Below the pieces are notes generated by a model. The model had not been told where the DNA came from. It made no database searches and was given only the letters and a program-made list of their open reading frames with translations. A DNA stretch of 64,000 bases from Duganella sp. CF402 (lineage in GTDB: Bacteria > Pseudomonadota > Gammaproteobacteria > Burkholderiales > Burkholderiaceae_D): assembly GCF_900109645.1 (NCBI RefSeq), contig NZ_FOBG01000001.1, positions 3,462,520-3,526,519 of the forward strand. Direction: 5' to 3'. The position numbers were made by a program, and so were the translations under genes. Below are positions 17,948-26,734 of this stretch, in pieces. Position 1 is the stretch's first letter; every line of letters begins with the position of its first letter.

Positions 17948-19078
17948 ATGCCTATCAAAATCAGCCAGCAATTCGACGCCGGCGCCATCGAGGTGGTTCG
18001 CGCCGACGATCCGGCCGCCATCGACCTGAACATCCGCAAGGATTCCCACGCCGACATCATCCAGTGGTTCTACTACCGCGTGCAGGGCGCGCAGGGCACG
18101 CCGCTGACCATGAACTTCCTCAACGCCGGCAGCGCCGCCTACCCGGATGGCTGGAACGATTACCAGGCCGTGGCCAGCTACGACCGCGACAGCTGGTTCC
18201 GCGTGCCGACCAGCTACGACGGCAAGACCATGACCATCAACCACACGCCCGAGTACGACAGCGTGTACTACGCCTACTTCGAGCCGTATTCGTGGGAACG
18301 CCACCTGGCGCTGCTCGACAACGCCCAGCTGTCGCCGCTGGTCAAGCTGGTGGACCTGGGCAGCACGGTCGACGGCCGCGACCTCAATATGCTGGTGATC
18401 GGCGATCCGGAAGCGGAGCAGAAAGTGTGGGTCATCGCGCGCCAGCACCCGGGCGAGACGATGGCCGAGTGGTTCGTCGAAGGCATGGTCGAAGCGCTGC
18501 TGGATCCGGCCAATCCGTTCGGCCGCCAGTGCCTGAAGGAAGCGGTGTTCTACGTGGTGCCGAACATGAATCCGGACGGCTCGGTGCGCGGCAACCTGCG
18601 CACCAACGCGGCCGGCGCCAACCTCAACCGCGAATGGCTGAACCCGACGATGGAGCGCAGCCCGGAAGTGTTCCTGGTCAAGCAGAAGATGCACGAAGTG
18701 GGCGTCGACCTGTGCCTGGACATCCACGGCGACGAAGGCTTGCCGTACGTGTTCGTGGCCGGCAGCGAATCCTTGCCCAACTTCACGCCGGACCAGGCCG
18801 AAGCGCAGCAATACTTCATCGACAATTTCCTGATCGCCAGCCCGGACTTCCAGGATGAATTCGGCTACGGCGAAACGCCGTACACGCCGGAAACGCTGAC
18901 GATGGGCTCGCCGCACATCACGCACGCCTTCGGCTGCCTGTCGCTGACGCTGGAGATGCCGTTCAAGGACAACGCCAACGATCCGGATCCGGAGACCGGC
19001 TGGAACGGCGCCCGCAGCGCCGAGCTGGGCAAGGCGATTCTGCAGCCGGTGCTGCAGTCGCTGTTGGCGCAGCAGTAA
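17948..19078 (+). CDS. M14-family zinc carboxypeptidase (cytosolic carboxypeptidase-like)
   Basis: Predicted 376-residue peptidase without a signal peptide. Residues 1-125 form the N-terminal beta-sandwich typical of cytosolic carboxypeptidases. The catalytic domain has the HPGE zinc motif (ARQHPGETMAEWF), a PNMNPDGSVRGNLRTN substrate-binding segment, the third ligand in LDIHGDEG and a probable catalytic glutamate in LSLTLEMPFK. Bacterial members of this group remove C-terminal residues, and some process muropeptides or glutamate tails. A strong 13-bp stem hairpin follows the stop. Confidence 0.88.
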   Translation: MPIKISQQFDAGAIEVVRADDPAAIDLNIRKDSHADIIQWFYYRVQGAQGTPLTMNFLNAGSAAYPDGWNDYQAVASYDRDSWFRVPTSYDGKTMTINHTPEYDSVYYAYFEPYSWERHLALLDNAQLSPLVKLVDLGSTVDGRDLNMLVIGDPEAEQKVWVIARQHPGETMAEWFVEGMVEALLDPANPFGRQCLKEAVFYVVPNMNPDGSVRGNLRTNAAGANLNREWLNPTMERSPEVFLVKQKMHEVGVDLCLDIHGDEGLPYVFVAGSESLPNFTPDQAEAQQYFIDNFLIASPDFQDEFGYGETPYTPETLTMGSPHITHAFGCLSLTLEMPFKDNANDPDPETGWNGARSAELGKAILQPVLQSLLAQQ

Positions 19079-19084
19079 AGCCAT

Positions 19085-19118
19085 CCCCTGCGGCGGCGCA
19101 AGGCGGCCGCCGCAGGGG
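19085..19118 (+). terminator. 13-bp perfect hairpin after the M14 peptidase
   Basis: CCCCTGCGGCGGC at 19085-19097 pairs perfectly with 19106-19118 around an eight-base loop, starting six bases after the stop codon. An A-rich rather than T-rich run follows on the plus strand, so a classical intrinsic terminator is incomplete, but the stem is strong enough to block 3' exonucleases. Confidence 0.5.
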
Positions 19119-19172
19119 AAAATAAACTGGACCTCAGGCGGCGCATTGGCGCGCCGCGTCTGGAGGTCCATC

Positions 19173-20261
19173 ATGTTCCGTCCCCTCATGTTTTGCTGGC
19201 TGCTCGCTGGCTGCAGCATGCCCTGTCGTCCGCCGCAACTGGCGGATGCCCACACGACTTTTCCCGGTTTGATCGATCTGGCAGCACAGGCCAACGGCCA
19301 CGCTGCCGATGTGCTGCTGGTGCACGGCATCTGCACCCATGACGCCAGCTGGGCCGGCGTGGTGGTGCCGCAACTGGCGCAAGCCTTGCGCGATGCGACG
19401 ACGGCGCCGGCAGCGGCAGCGGCAGTTCCAGCTTCGGCCACCGGTGCAGCCGTGCACATCGTGCCCTCGGTGGTGGCCACGCCAGCTGGCCAACTACGCT
19501 TTGATGCGCTGATCTGGTCGCCGCTGACCGATGACCTCAAGCGCCAGCTATGCTACGACCAAAGCGGCAAGTCCTCGCTGTGCACCGGCACGCCGCCCTA
19601 CCCGTACACGCGGGCGCGCCTCAACGCCCGCTTCAAGGATGGCCTGATCGATGACTGTTTGCCAGACGCCTTGATTTATCAGGGCGCAGCGCGCGAGACC
19701 ATGCAGCTGCGCATGCGCGAGGCGGTCTTGCAAGTCTTGTCCGGGATGCGGCCGGAGGCGCCGCTGGTGGTGATTTCGCACAGCATGGGCAGCAAACTGT
19801 TGTTCGATACGCTGCTGCGCATGACGCAGGAACCGGCCGGTTCGATGGCGGCCACGCTGGCGCAACAAGCCATGCAGCGCATGCGCTTGCTGATCATGGC
19901 AGCCAACCAGATACCGCTGCTCTCGCTGGCCGAGCAACAGCCGGCCGCCAGCACCGCGCCCGCCGCCGTGCCGGGGGCAGACAGCCTGCAACAACTGCTG
20001 CGCCAACGCCGCGCACTGGCTGCCGCGCCGCCGCTCACCTTGGTGGCCTTCACCGATCCAAACGACCTGCTGTCCTACACGCTGCCGCCGGAGCGCTACG
20101 CAGCGCAAGGCGTCACGGTCCACAACATCCTGGTCTCCAACGCGCCGACCTACCTCGGCCTGCTGGAACGCCCCGATCTCGCCCACCTCGACTACCTGAC
20201 CAATCCGGATGTGGGCCGCCTGATCGCCTGCGGCCAGCCCACGAGCAAGCTCTGCAAGTGA
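19173..20261 (+). CDS. Alpha/beta-hydrolase-fold lipoprotein, function unknown
   Basis: Predicted 362-residue lipoprotein. The ATG at 19173 follows GGAGG by six bases and opens with MFRPLMFCWLLAGCS, a short lipoprotein signal with a cysteine at residue 14. The body looks like an alpha/beta hydrolase: an early strand and oxyanion loop (VLLVHGICTHDASW) and a nucleophile-elbow-like VVISHSMGSKLLFDTLL, with the serine in SHSMG. A late NILVSNAPTYLGL segment may precede the catalytic histidine region. The substrate is unknown; it could be a periplasmic esterase or lipase-like enzyme. It is monocistronic and followed by a short hairpin. Confidence 0.65.
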   Translation: MFRPLMFCWLLAGCSMPCRPPQLADAHTTFPGLIDLAAQANGHAADVLLVHGICTHDASWAGVVVPQLAQALRDATTAPAAAAAVPASATGAAVHIVPSVVATPAGQLRFDALIWSPLTDDLKRQLCYDQSGKSSLCTGTPPYPYTRARLNARFKDGLIDDCLPDALIYQGAARETMQLRMREAVLQVLSGMRPEAPLVVISHSMGSKLLFDTLLRMTQEPAGSMAATLAQQAMQRMRLLIMAANQIPLLSLAEQQPAASTAPAAVPGADSLQQLLRQRRALAAAPPLTLVAFTDPNDLLSYTLPPERYAAQGVTVHNILVSNAPTYLGLLERPDLAHLDYLTNPDVGRLIACGQPTSKLCK

Positions 20262-20273
20262 GCATACAGGCAC

Positions 20274-20294
20274 GGTGTGTCTCACCCACACACC
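20274..20294 (+). terminator. Short hairpin after the hydrolase lipoprotein
   Basis: GGTGTGT at 20274-20280 pairs with ACACACC at 20288-20294 over a seven-base loop, 13 bases after the stop codon. There is no proper T-run, so termination activity is only possible. Confidence 0.35.
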
Positions 20295-20318
20295 TCGCCT
20301 GAATTTGTCTGAGGCAGC

Positions 20319-20465
20319 GTGCGCAACGCCTGGCGCGACATCTGCATCCGCCGCACCTTCCGCGAAGGCTGGACACACGCCAGCGCATGGCGCGCCGCTG
20401 CTGGCGAGCGGCCCAAGCGCCCCGGCGTCAACCGCCGCCGGCGCTCGCGCCGCATCACCGATTAA
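20319..20465 (+). CDS. Possible 48-residue arginine-rich small protein
   Basis: A GTG-started frame of 48 codons ends at TAA 20463-20465, overlapping the pmbA stop by three bases on the other strand. GAGG lies four bases before the GTG. The product is highly basic (WRDICIRRTFREG, later RRRRSRRITD), and its third codon positions are almost all G or C, as in real genes here. This could also be chance in GC-rich DNA. No family is recognised. Confidence 0.25.
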   Translation: MRNAWRDICIRRTFREGWTHASAWRAAAGERPKRPGVNRRRRSRRITD

Positions 20466-21814
20466 GAACCGGCCACCACCATATTCTCGATCAGGATCGA
20501 GCCGGTCGACTTGGTGCCGCGCACCAGCACATCGTTACCGACCGCAACAATCTGCGCCAGCATATCCTTCATATTGCCGGCGATGGTGATCTCCTCCACC
20601 GGATACTGGATCACGCCATTCTCGACCCAGTAACCAGCCGCGCCACGCGAGTAATCGCCGGTGACGTAGTTGGTGCCCTGCCCCATCAGCTCAGTCACCA
20701 GCAAACCGGTGCCCATCTTGCGCAACATCCCCGCAAAATCATCACCAGCCGTGGTCAGCGAAGAAGTCAGCGACAAATTATGCGAACCGCCCGCATTGCC
20801 AGTCGTCTTCATGCCCAGCTTGCGTGCCGAGTAAGTCGACAGGAAATAGCCCTGCACCACGCCATCCTTGACCACATCGCGCTTGACCGTGCGCACGCCC
20901 TCTTCATCGAACGGCGCCGAGCCGACGCCGCCGATAATGTGTGGATCCTCATGAATCTGCACATGCTTAGGCAGCACCTGCTTGCCCAGCGAATCGAGCA
21001 GGAAGGTCGACTTGCGATACAGCGCCCCACCAGAAGTCGCCTGCACAAACGCGCCCAGCAGACCCGCCGCCAGCGGCGCCTCGAACAGCACCGGGCAGGT
21101 GCGCGTATCGATGCTGCGCGCATGCAAACGCGCCAGCGCGCGCTCGGCCGCATAACGGCCAATCGCTTCCGGCGACGACATCTTGCCCGCATCGCGCACC
21201 GACGAATACCAGTCGTCGCGCTGCATATGCTTGCCCTTGCCGGCGATCGGCGCCACCGACAGGGTGTGGCGCGAATACGGATAACCGCCGATAAAGCCAC
21301 GCGAATTGGCCGCCACAAAGTGCGACTGCTGCACGTGCACGCCCGCGCCTTCCGAATTGGTGATGCGCGGATCGACCGCGAACGCGGCCGCCTCGGCGCG
21401 CTGCGCCAGCTTGACCGCCTCCTCGGTCGAAATCGACCACGGATAAAACAACTGCAAATCGCGCGGATTGCGCTCCAACTGGTCCTCATCGGCCAGACCG
21501 GCGCAATCGTCGTCGGCGGTGAAACGCGCGATGTTGTAGGCCGCCTCCACCGTCGCCTTCAGCGCGGCTGGCGAAAAATCGGACGTCGAGGCATTGCCGC
21601 GGCGCTGGCCGATGAACACCGTCACCCCCATGCCCTTGTCTTTATTCTGCTCGATGGTCTCGATCTGGCTCTTGCGCACCGACACCGACAGGCCGCTGCC
21701 CTCGCTGATTTCGACGGCACAATCGGTGCCGCCCTGGGCTTTCGCATAGCCCAGCACATCGCGTGCGAGCTGCTTTAACTGGTCCTGGGTGTGGGTGAAA
21801 TGGGTATCGCTCAT
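20462..21814 (-). CDS. pmbA: Metalloprotease-like protein PmbA/TldE
   Basis: Predicted 450-residue TldD/PmbA-family protein. With TldD it forms a heterodimeric protease complex that matures peptides such as microcins and degrades unfolded peptides; PmbA itself lacks the HExxH metal site, and none is seen here. Family segments include VSVRKSQIETIEQNKDKGMG, LSLTSSLTTAGDDF and the C-terminal GYWVENGVIQYPVEEITIAG. The start at 21814 gives the normal MSDTHF N-terminus. It is divergent from darP, as in many Beta- and Gammaproteobacteria. Confidence 0.94.
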   Translation of the reverse strand: MSDTHFTHTQDQLKQLARDVLGYAKAQGGTDCAVEISEGSGLSVSVRKSQIETIEQNKDKGMGVTVFIGQRRGNASTSDFSPAALKATVEAAYNIARFTADDDCAGLADEDQLERNPRDLQLFYPWSISTEEAVKLAQRAEAAAFAVDPRITNSEGAGVHVQQSHFVAANSRGFIGGYPYSRHTLSVAPIAGKGKHMQRDDWYSSVRDAGKMSSPEAIGRYAAERALARLHARSIDTRTCPVLFEAPLAAGLLGAFVQATSGGALYRKSTFLLDSLGKQVLPKHVQIHEDPHIIGGVGSAPFDEEGVRTVKRDVVKDGVVQGYFLSTYSARKLGMKTTGNAGGSHNLSLTSSLTTAGDDFAGMLRKMGTGLLVTELMGQGTNYVTGDYSRGAAGYWVENGVIQYPVEEITIAGNMKDMLAQIVAVGNDVLVRGTKSTGSILIENMVVAGS

Positions 21815-21908
21815 GGGCTGTTTTCTTCGGGTGGCCGCTAAAACAGTTATCATAGCAGTCGTTTACAGTTTAAGGGCGCAGCCTCGCGCCCGCAGGAAAG
21901 TTAATAAT

Positions 21909-22526
21909 ATGGTAAATCCTAATCGCAGCGGCGGCGGCGTCGGCTTCAGCTCGTCCGAATTCGAAGACGAATACGAACGTCCTTCCAAGTCCGAAATGAA
22001 GCGCCAGTCCGACGCGCTGCAGAAAATGGGCCAGGTGCTGGTCGAAGCCCCGCGCGACCGCGTCAAGCGCGTGCCGATGCCGGAAGACGTGCTGGACGCC
22101 ATCCTCGAATGCCAGAACATCACCAACCACGAAGGCCGTCGCCGCCAGATGCAATTCATCGGCAAGAAAATGCGCACCCTGGATGAGGAAGAAGTGTCCA
22201 TCATCCAGAAAGCCATCGACAGCTGGAAAGGCGCCTCCAAGGCGGAAACCGCCGCCATGCACGCGCTCGAGCGCCGCCGCGAAAAACTGCTGGCCGACGA
22301 CAACGCCCTGACCGCCCTGCTGAGCGAAGCGCCGCACCTCGACGTCCAGCACCTGCGCACCCTGATCCGCAACGCGCGCAAGGAGCAGGCCGAGAACAAG
22401 CCGCCGAAAGCCTACCGCGAAATCTTCCAGATCCTGAAACAGCTGGAAGCCGACAAGCGCAAAGCGGCCAAAGGCGGCGACGACGCCGACGACGAAGCCG
22501 ACGACATCGACGCCGATGACGAGTAA
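21909..22526 (+). CDS. darP: Ribosome biogenesis factor DarP (YjgA family)
   Basis: Predicted 205-residue DUF615/YjgA protein that helps 50S subunit maturation. The ATG at 21909 is preceded by AGGAAAG. The family core is clear: PSKSEMKRQSDALQKMGQVL, a KRVPMPEDVLDAI helix and a RRRQMQFIGKKMR motif. It ends in an acidic tail (DDADDEADDIDADDE). Its last 11 bases overlap mog, indicating coupled translation. Confidence 0.93.
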   Translation: MVNPNRSGGGVGFSSSEFEDEYERPSKSEMKRQSDALQKMGQVLVEAPRDRVKRVPMPEDVLDAILECQNITNHEGRRRQMQFIGKKMRTLDEEEVSIIQKAIDSWKGASKAETAAMHALERRREKLLADDNALTALLSEAPHLDVQHLRTLIRNARKEQAENKPPKAYREIFQILKQLEADKRKAAKGGDDADDEADDIDADDE

Positions 22527-23151
22527 TACCGCGCCCGCCGCCGCTGCCGCCGACGCGCCGCTGGTCGTCGGCCTGGTCTCGGTGTCCGACCGCGCCAGCG
22601 GCGGCGTCTATGCCGACCAGGGCATCCCGGCCCTGCAAGACTGGCTGGCGCGCGCCCTGACCACGCCGTTCCGCGTTGAAACCCGATTGATCGCCGACGA
22701 GCGCGCGCAGATCGAAGCCACGCTGGCCGAGCTGGCCGACGTCGCCCGCTGCCACCTGATCCTGACCACCGGCGGCACCGGCCCGGCGCGGCGCGACGTC
22801 ACGCCCGAGGCCACGCTGGCGGTCGGCACCAAGGAAATGCCGGGCTTTGGCGAGCAAATGCGCCAGATCAGCCTGCACTTCGTGCCGACTGCCATCCTGT
22901 CGCGCCAGACCGCCGTGATCCGCGAAAGCGCCGACCACGCCGCCCTGATCCTCAACCTGCCGGGCCAGCCGAAAGCCATCGCCGAAACGCTGGGCGGCCT
23001 GAAGGACGCCGACGGCGCCACGCTGGTGGGCGGCATCTTTGCCGCCATCCCCTACTGCATCGACCTGATCGGCGGCCCCTACATGGAGACCGATCCGGCC
23101 GTGAGCAAAGCCTTCCGCCCGAAATCCGCCCTTCGCCAAGGAAAAGCATGA
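22516..23151 (+). CDS. mog: Molybdopterin adenylyltransferase
   Basis: Predicted 211-residue MogA-type enzyme that adenylylates molybdopterin before molybdenum insertion. Motifs include VGLVSVSDRASGGVYADQG at the start, the nucleotide-binding LILTTGGTGPARRDVTPEA near residue 80, and an IRESADHAALILNLPGQPKAI segment. The Ala-rich first 15 residues are an unconserved extension. It overlaps darP by 11 bases and the downstream esterase by four (ATGA), forming a three-gene operon. Confidence 0.93.
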   Translation: MTSNTAPAAAAADAPLVVGLVSVSDRASGGVYADQGIPALQDWLARALTTPFRVETRLIADERAQIEATLAELADVARCHLILTTGGTGPARRDVTPEATLAVGTKEMPGFGEQMRQISLHFVPTAILSRQTAVIRESADHAALILNLPGQPKAIAETLGGLKDADGATLVGGIFAAIPYCIDLIGGPYMETDPAVSKAFRPKSALRQGKA

Positions 23152-23825
23152 CGAATAGTACAACTGCGCTGCTGCAAACCATCGAAAAAGAAACCGGCGC
23201 CAACCCGACCGTGGCCATCATCTGGATGCACGGCCTGGGCGCCGACGCCAACGACTTCGTGCCCATGCTGCACGAACTCGACCTGAGCGGCCTGCCGGCC
23301 ATCCGCTTCATCTTCCCGAACGCCGAGACCATGCCGGTCACCATCAACGGCGGCTACGTGATGCGCGCCTGGTACGACATCGTCGCCACCGACCTCGGCC
23401 GGCAGGAAGACGAGAACGGCCTGCGCGCCTCGCAAGCCAGGGTGGAAGCGCTGATTGCCCGCGAAAACGCGCGCGGCATCCCGAATCAGCGCATCATCCT
23501 GGCCGGCTTCTCGCAAGGCTGCGCCATGACCCTGCAAACCGGCCTGCGCCAGACCCAGCCGCTGGCCGGCCTGCTGTGCCTGTCCGGCTACGTGCCAATC
23601 GCCGCCAAGGCCGCCGCCGAGCACACGCCCGAGAGCAAGCAAACGCCGATCTTCCTGGTGCACGGCCGCATGGACCCGGTGATCCCGATCGCCCGCGCCA
23701 CCGCCTCGCGCGACCTGCTGCTCGACTGGGGCTACAAGGTCGAGTGGCACGACTACGCGATGCAGCACTCGCTGTGCCAGGAAGAAGTCGACCACATCAG
23801 CGCCTGGCTGAAGCAAGTCCTGTAA
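23148..23825 (+). CDS. Carboxylesterase/phospholipase-type alpha/beta hydrolase
   Basis: Predicted 225-residue cytoplasmic serine hydrolase of the EstB/acyl-protein-thioesterase group. The opening WMHGLGADANDFVPML supplies the oxyanion hole, GFSQG holds the nucleophile serine, HGRMDPVIP the aspartate and DYAMQHSLCQEE the histidine. Such enzymes hydrolyse short-chain esters and thioesters. It is coupled to mog by an ATGA overlap. Confidence 0.92.
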   Translation: MTNSTTALLQTIEKETGANPTVAIIWMHGLGADANDFVPMLHELDLSGLPAIRFIFPNAETMPVTINGGYVMRAWYDIVATDLGRQEDENGLRASQARVEALIARENARGIPNQRIILAGFSQGCAMTLQTGLRQTQPLAGLLCLSGYVPIAAKAAAEHTPESKQTPIFLVHGRMDPVIPIARATASRDLLLDWGYKVEWHDYAMQHSLCQEEVDHISAWLKQVL

Positions 23826-23861
23826 CAATCCGGGGTCAGGTCCTCCAATCGCACACGGGCG

Positions 23862-24428
23862 CTACAGTGGCGGCGCGCTGGAGGGCGGCGCCGCCGTCTG
23901 CGCCGCGTTCATCACCATCGCCAGAAACGTGTAATAGCCGTTGATGCCCATCAGGTCGACCACGCCCTGCTCGCCGAACGCGGCCAGCGCCGCCGCGTAG
24001 GTCGCATCGTCCACCCGCTGCCGCTGGTGCAGCTGCACGCAGAACTCATACACCAGCGCCTCATCGGCCAGCAAGGCCGACGCCGCCGGCCGCTCACGCG
24101 CCGCGATGGCCGCAATCACCTCCTTCGCAATCCCGTAATCGCGCGCAATCGGCGCGTGGATCGCCCACTCCACCTGCTGGCTCCAGTGGCGCGCCGTCAC
24201 CAGGATCGCCAGCTCCGTCAGGCGCGTGCCGATGGCGCTGCGGTAGCGCAGGTACTCGCCCATCTGCTGCGCCGCGCCCATCAGCTCCGGCGAACGGATC
24301 AAGGGCACGAACGGCCCATACAAGCCGCCGCGCGGGCCGTCGATCACCACCTGCGCCGCCACCTGCTGCGCCGCGCTCATCTCTGCAAACGGTATCGGTC
24401 CTAATCGATCCTTCATGCGATCTTCCAT
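23862..24428 (-). CDS. Carboxymuconolactone decarboxylase-family protein
   Basis: Predicted 188-residue AhpD-like all-helical protein. The start at 24428 is supported by GGGAGG six bases upstream. The core contains YLRYRSAIGTRLTELAILVTARHW and the EWAIHAPIARDYGI helix. The CxxC pair of AhpD-type peroxidases is absent, so a decarboxylase- or isomerase-like or unknown role is more likely than peroxidase activity. It is divergent from the class III aminotransferase. Confidence 0.8.
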   Translation of the reverse strand: MEDRMKDRLGPIPFAEMSAAQQVAAQVVIDGPRGGLYGPFVPLIRSPELMGAAQQMGEYLRYRSAIGTRLTELAILVTARHWSQQVEWAIHAPIARDYGIAKEVIAAIAARERPAASALLADEALVYEFCVQLHQRQRVDDATYAAALAAFGEQGVVDLMGINGYYTFLAMVMNAAQTAAPPSSAPPL

Positions 24429-24533
24429 GCTGCCTCCCGCGAAAATATTCGCCCATGTTCCGGGATAAATCAAAAGCGCGCAAGCCGATCGCCGCTATCG
24501 TGGACAGTCTGCCCCCTCCAGAAAGGACGCACC

Positions 24534-25874
24534 ATGAGCCACATCATCCACCGCAACCTGCATCGCCCGCCACCGGTCGCCGTGCGCGCCAGCGGCATCA
24601 CCGTCACCGACAGCACCGGCCGCGCCTACCTCGACGCCAGCGGCGGCGCCGCCGTCTCCTCGCTCGGCCACGCCCATCCCGACGTGCTGGCCGCCATGCA
24701 CGCCCAGATCGAGCGCAACGCCTACGCCCACACCGCCTTCTTCACCTGCGAGGCGGCCGAACAACTGGCGGCGCGGCTGGCGGCCGACGCGCCGGGCGAC
24801 CTCGATCACGTCTACCTGGTCTCCGGCGGCTCGGAAGCGATGGAGACCGCGCTCAAGCTGGCGCGCCAGTACTGGCTGGAAGCGGGCCAGCCGCAGCGCA
24901 GCGTGTTCATCGCGCGCCGCCAGAGCTACCACGGCAACACCCTCGGCGCGCTGGCCGTGGGCGGCAACGAATGGCGGCGCGCGCCGTTCGCACCGCTGCT
25001 GATCGACGTGCCGCGCGTGGCGCCCTGCTACGAATACCGCGAGCGCGCCGACGGCCAGTCGACCGAAGACTACACCGCCGCCCTGCTGCGCGAACTGGAA
25101 CAGGCCATCCTCGCCGCCGGCCCCGAAAACGTGATCGGCTTCGTGGCCGAAACCGTGGTCGGGGCGACCGCCGGCGCGGTGCCGCCCACGCCCGGCTACT
25201 TCCGCGGCGTGCGCAAACTGTGCGACCGGTACGGCCTGCTGTTGATCCTCGATGAAGTCATGTGCGGCATGGGCCGCTGCGGCACCCTGTACGCGTTCGA
25301 ACAGGAAGGCGTGCTGCCCGACCTGGTGGTGCTGGGCAAAGGCCTGGGCGCCGGCTACCAGCCGATCGGCGCGGTGCTGGCGCGGGCCCACATCGTGCAG
25401 CGCCTGCGCGACGGCAGCGGCGCCTTCCAGCACGGCCACACCTACATGGGCCACCCGGTCGCTGCCGCCGCCGCGCTGGCGGTGCAGAACGTGATCCGGC
25501 GCGACAACCTGCTGGGCAGCGTCACCGTGCGTGGCGCAGCGCTAAGACGCATGCTGCGCGAAGCGTTCGGCGAACATCCGCACGTGGGCGACATACGCGG
25601 ACGCGGGCTGTTGCTGGGATTGGAACTGGTGGCCGACCGCGACAGCAAAGCGCCGTTCGATCCGGCGCTGCGGCTGCACGCGCGCATCAAGGAAGAAGCG
25701 ATGGCGCGCGGCCTGATGGTCTACCCGATGGGCGGCACCATCGACGGCCGGCGCGGCGACCACGTGCTGCTGGCGCCGCCCTTCATCGCCAGCGAGGCCG
25801 AGCTGGCAGAGATCACCAGCCGCCTCGCGGAGTCAGTTACATCAGCGCTTACTTCTGTGCTTTCCAGGCGATGA
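24534..25874 (+). CDS. Class III PLP-dependent aminotransferase
   Basis: Predicted 446-residue aminotransferase. The PLP lysine is in VVLGKGLGAGYQPIGA near residue 267, with the upstream LLILDEVMCGMGRCG aspartate and the YLVSGGSEAMETALKLARQ phosphate-binding loop. The family acts on omega-amino acids, ornithine, beta-alanine or diamino acids. An exact donor cannot be called, although the length and the GGAAVSSLGHAHP start resemble the aspartate aminotransferase-family group often annotated near transport genes. Its end overlaps the convergent FAH-family gene by 26 bases. Confidence 0.88.
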   Translation: MSHIIHRNLHRPPPVAVRASGITVTDSTGRAYLDASGGAAVSSLGHAHPDVLAAMHAQIERNAYAHTAFFTCEAAEQLAARLAADAPGDLDHVYLVSGGSEAMETALKLARQYWLEAGQPQRSVFIARRQSYHGNTLGALAVGGNEWRRAPFAPLLIDVPRVAPCYEYRERADGQSTEDYTAALLRELEQAILAAGPENVIGFVAETVVGATAGAVPPTPGYFRGVRKLCDRYGLLLILDEVMCGMGRCGTLYAFEQEGVLPDLVVLGKGLGAGYQPIGAVLARAHIVQRLRDGSGAFQHGHTYMGHPVAAAAALAVQNVIRRDNLLGSVTVRGAALRRMLREAFGEHPHVGDIRGRGLLLGLELVADRDSKAPFDPALRLHARIKEEAMARGLMVYPMGGTIDGRRGDHVLLAPPFIASEAELAEITSRLAESVTSALTSVLSRR

Positions 25875-26703
25875 CGTCCGCCTGCTGCTCGCCGACACCC
25901 GCAATCCCCAAGCGCAGCGTATCGCCCTTCTTCAGGAAACGCTGCGGCTTGCGGCCCATGCCCACGCCCGGCGGCGTGCCGGTGGCGATCACGTCGCCCG
26001 GCTCCAGCGTCATGAACTTCGACAGATAGCTGACAATCTGCGCCACCGTGAAAATCATGGTCGAGGTATTCCCGGTCTGCATACGCTTGCCGTTCAATTC
26101 CAGGTACAAATCCAGATCCTGCACATCGTAGATATCCTCCGGCGTCACCAGCCACGGGCCGACCGGGCCGAAAGTATCGCAGCCCTTGCCCTTGTCCCAG
26201 GTGCCGCCGCGCTCGAGCTGATACGCGCGCTCCGACACATCGTTGACCACCGTGTAGCCGGCGATGTACTTGTGCGCATCGGCCTCGCTCACATACTGCG
26301 CGCGCGTGCCGATGACGATGCCCAGCTCCACTTCCCAATCGGTCTTCTTCGAGCCTTGCGGCAGCATGATCGGATCGTCCGGGCCATTGAGCGCGCTGAT
26401 CGCCTTCATGAACACGATCGGCTCCTTCGGCGCCGGCAGGCCCGCTTCGGCCGCGTGGTCGGCGTAATTGAGGCCGATGCAAATGAACTTGCCCACCTTC
26501 GCCACCGGCACACCGAAGCGCGGCGTGCCGCGCACCAGCGGCAGCGAGGCGTGCGCGATCTTCTCCAGCTTGCGCAGCGATTTCGGCGCCAGCGTGGCGG
26601 CGTCGATATCGTCGATCACGCCGGACAGCGCTCGCAGCTTGCCCTCATCGTCGATCAAGCCTGGTTTTTCTTTGCCGGGACGGCCATAACGTACAAGTCG
26701 CAT
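25849..26703 (-). CDS. Fumarylacetoacetate hydrolase-family protein
   Basis: Predicted 284-residue FAH-superfamily enzyme. The metal site is visible as KTDWEVELGIVIG (Glu-x-Glu), with the C-terminal GDVIATGTPPGVGMG loop and the IGLNYADHAAE catalytic segment. Members hydrolyse fumarylpyruvate or acylpyruvates, or decarboxylate oxaloacetate; substrate assignment is open. It is 31 bases downstream of the prolyl-4-hydroxylase-like gene on the same strand and ends inside the aminotransferase 3' end. Confidence 0.9.
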   Translation of the reverse strand: MRLVRYGRPGKEKPGLIDDEGKLRALSGVIDDIDAATLAPKSLRKLEKIAHASLPLVRGTPRFGVPVAKVGKFICIGLNYADHAAEAGLPAPKEPIVFMKAISALNGPDDPIMLPQGSKKTDWEVELGIVIGTRAQYVSEADAHKYIAGYTVVNDVSERAYQLERGGTWDKGKGCDTFGPVGPWLVTPEDIYDVQDLDLYLELNGKRMQTGNTSTMIFTVAQIVSYLSKFMTLEPGDVIATGTPPGVGMGRKPQRFLKKGDTLRLGIAGVGEQQADVIAWKAQK

Positions 26704-26734
26704 ACTTCACCTCAAATTAAAAGTTGGCGACATT

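Noticed and set aside
20387..21778. 463-residue frame antisense to pmbA
   Set aside because: Composition dominated by Arg/His/Ala; PmbA on the other strand is unmistakable.
23826..23861. Short motif GGGGTCAGGTCC after the esterase, possible mobile-element remnant
   Set aside because: Too short and without flanking repeats or a transposase; no basis for a mobile-element call.
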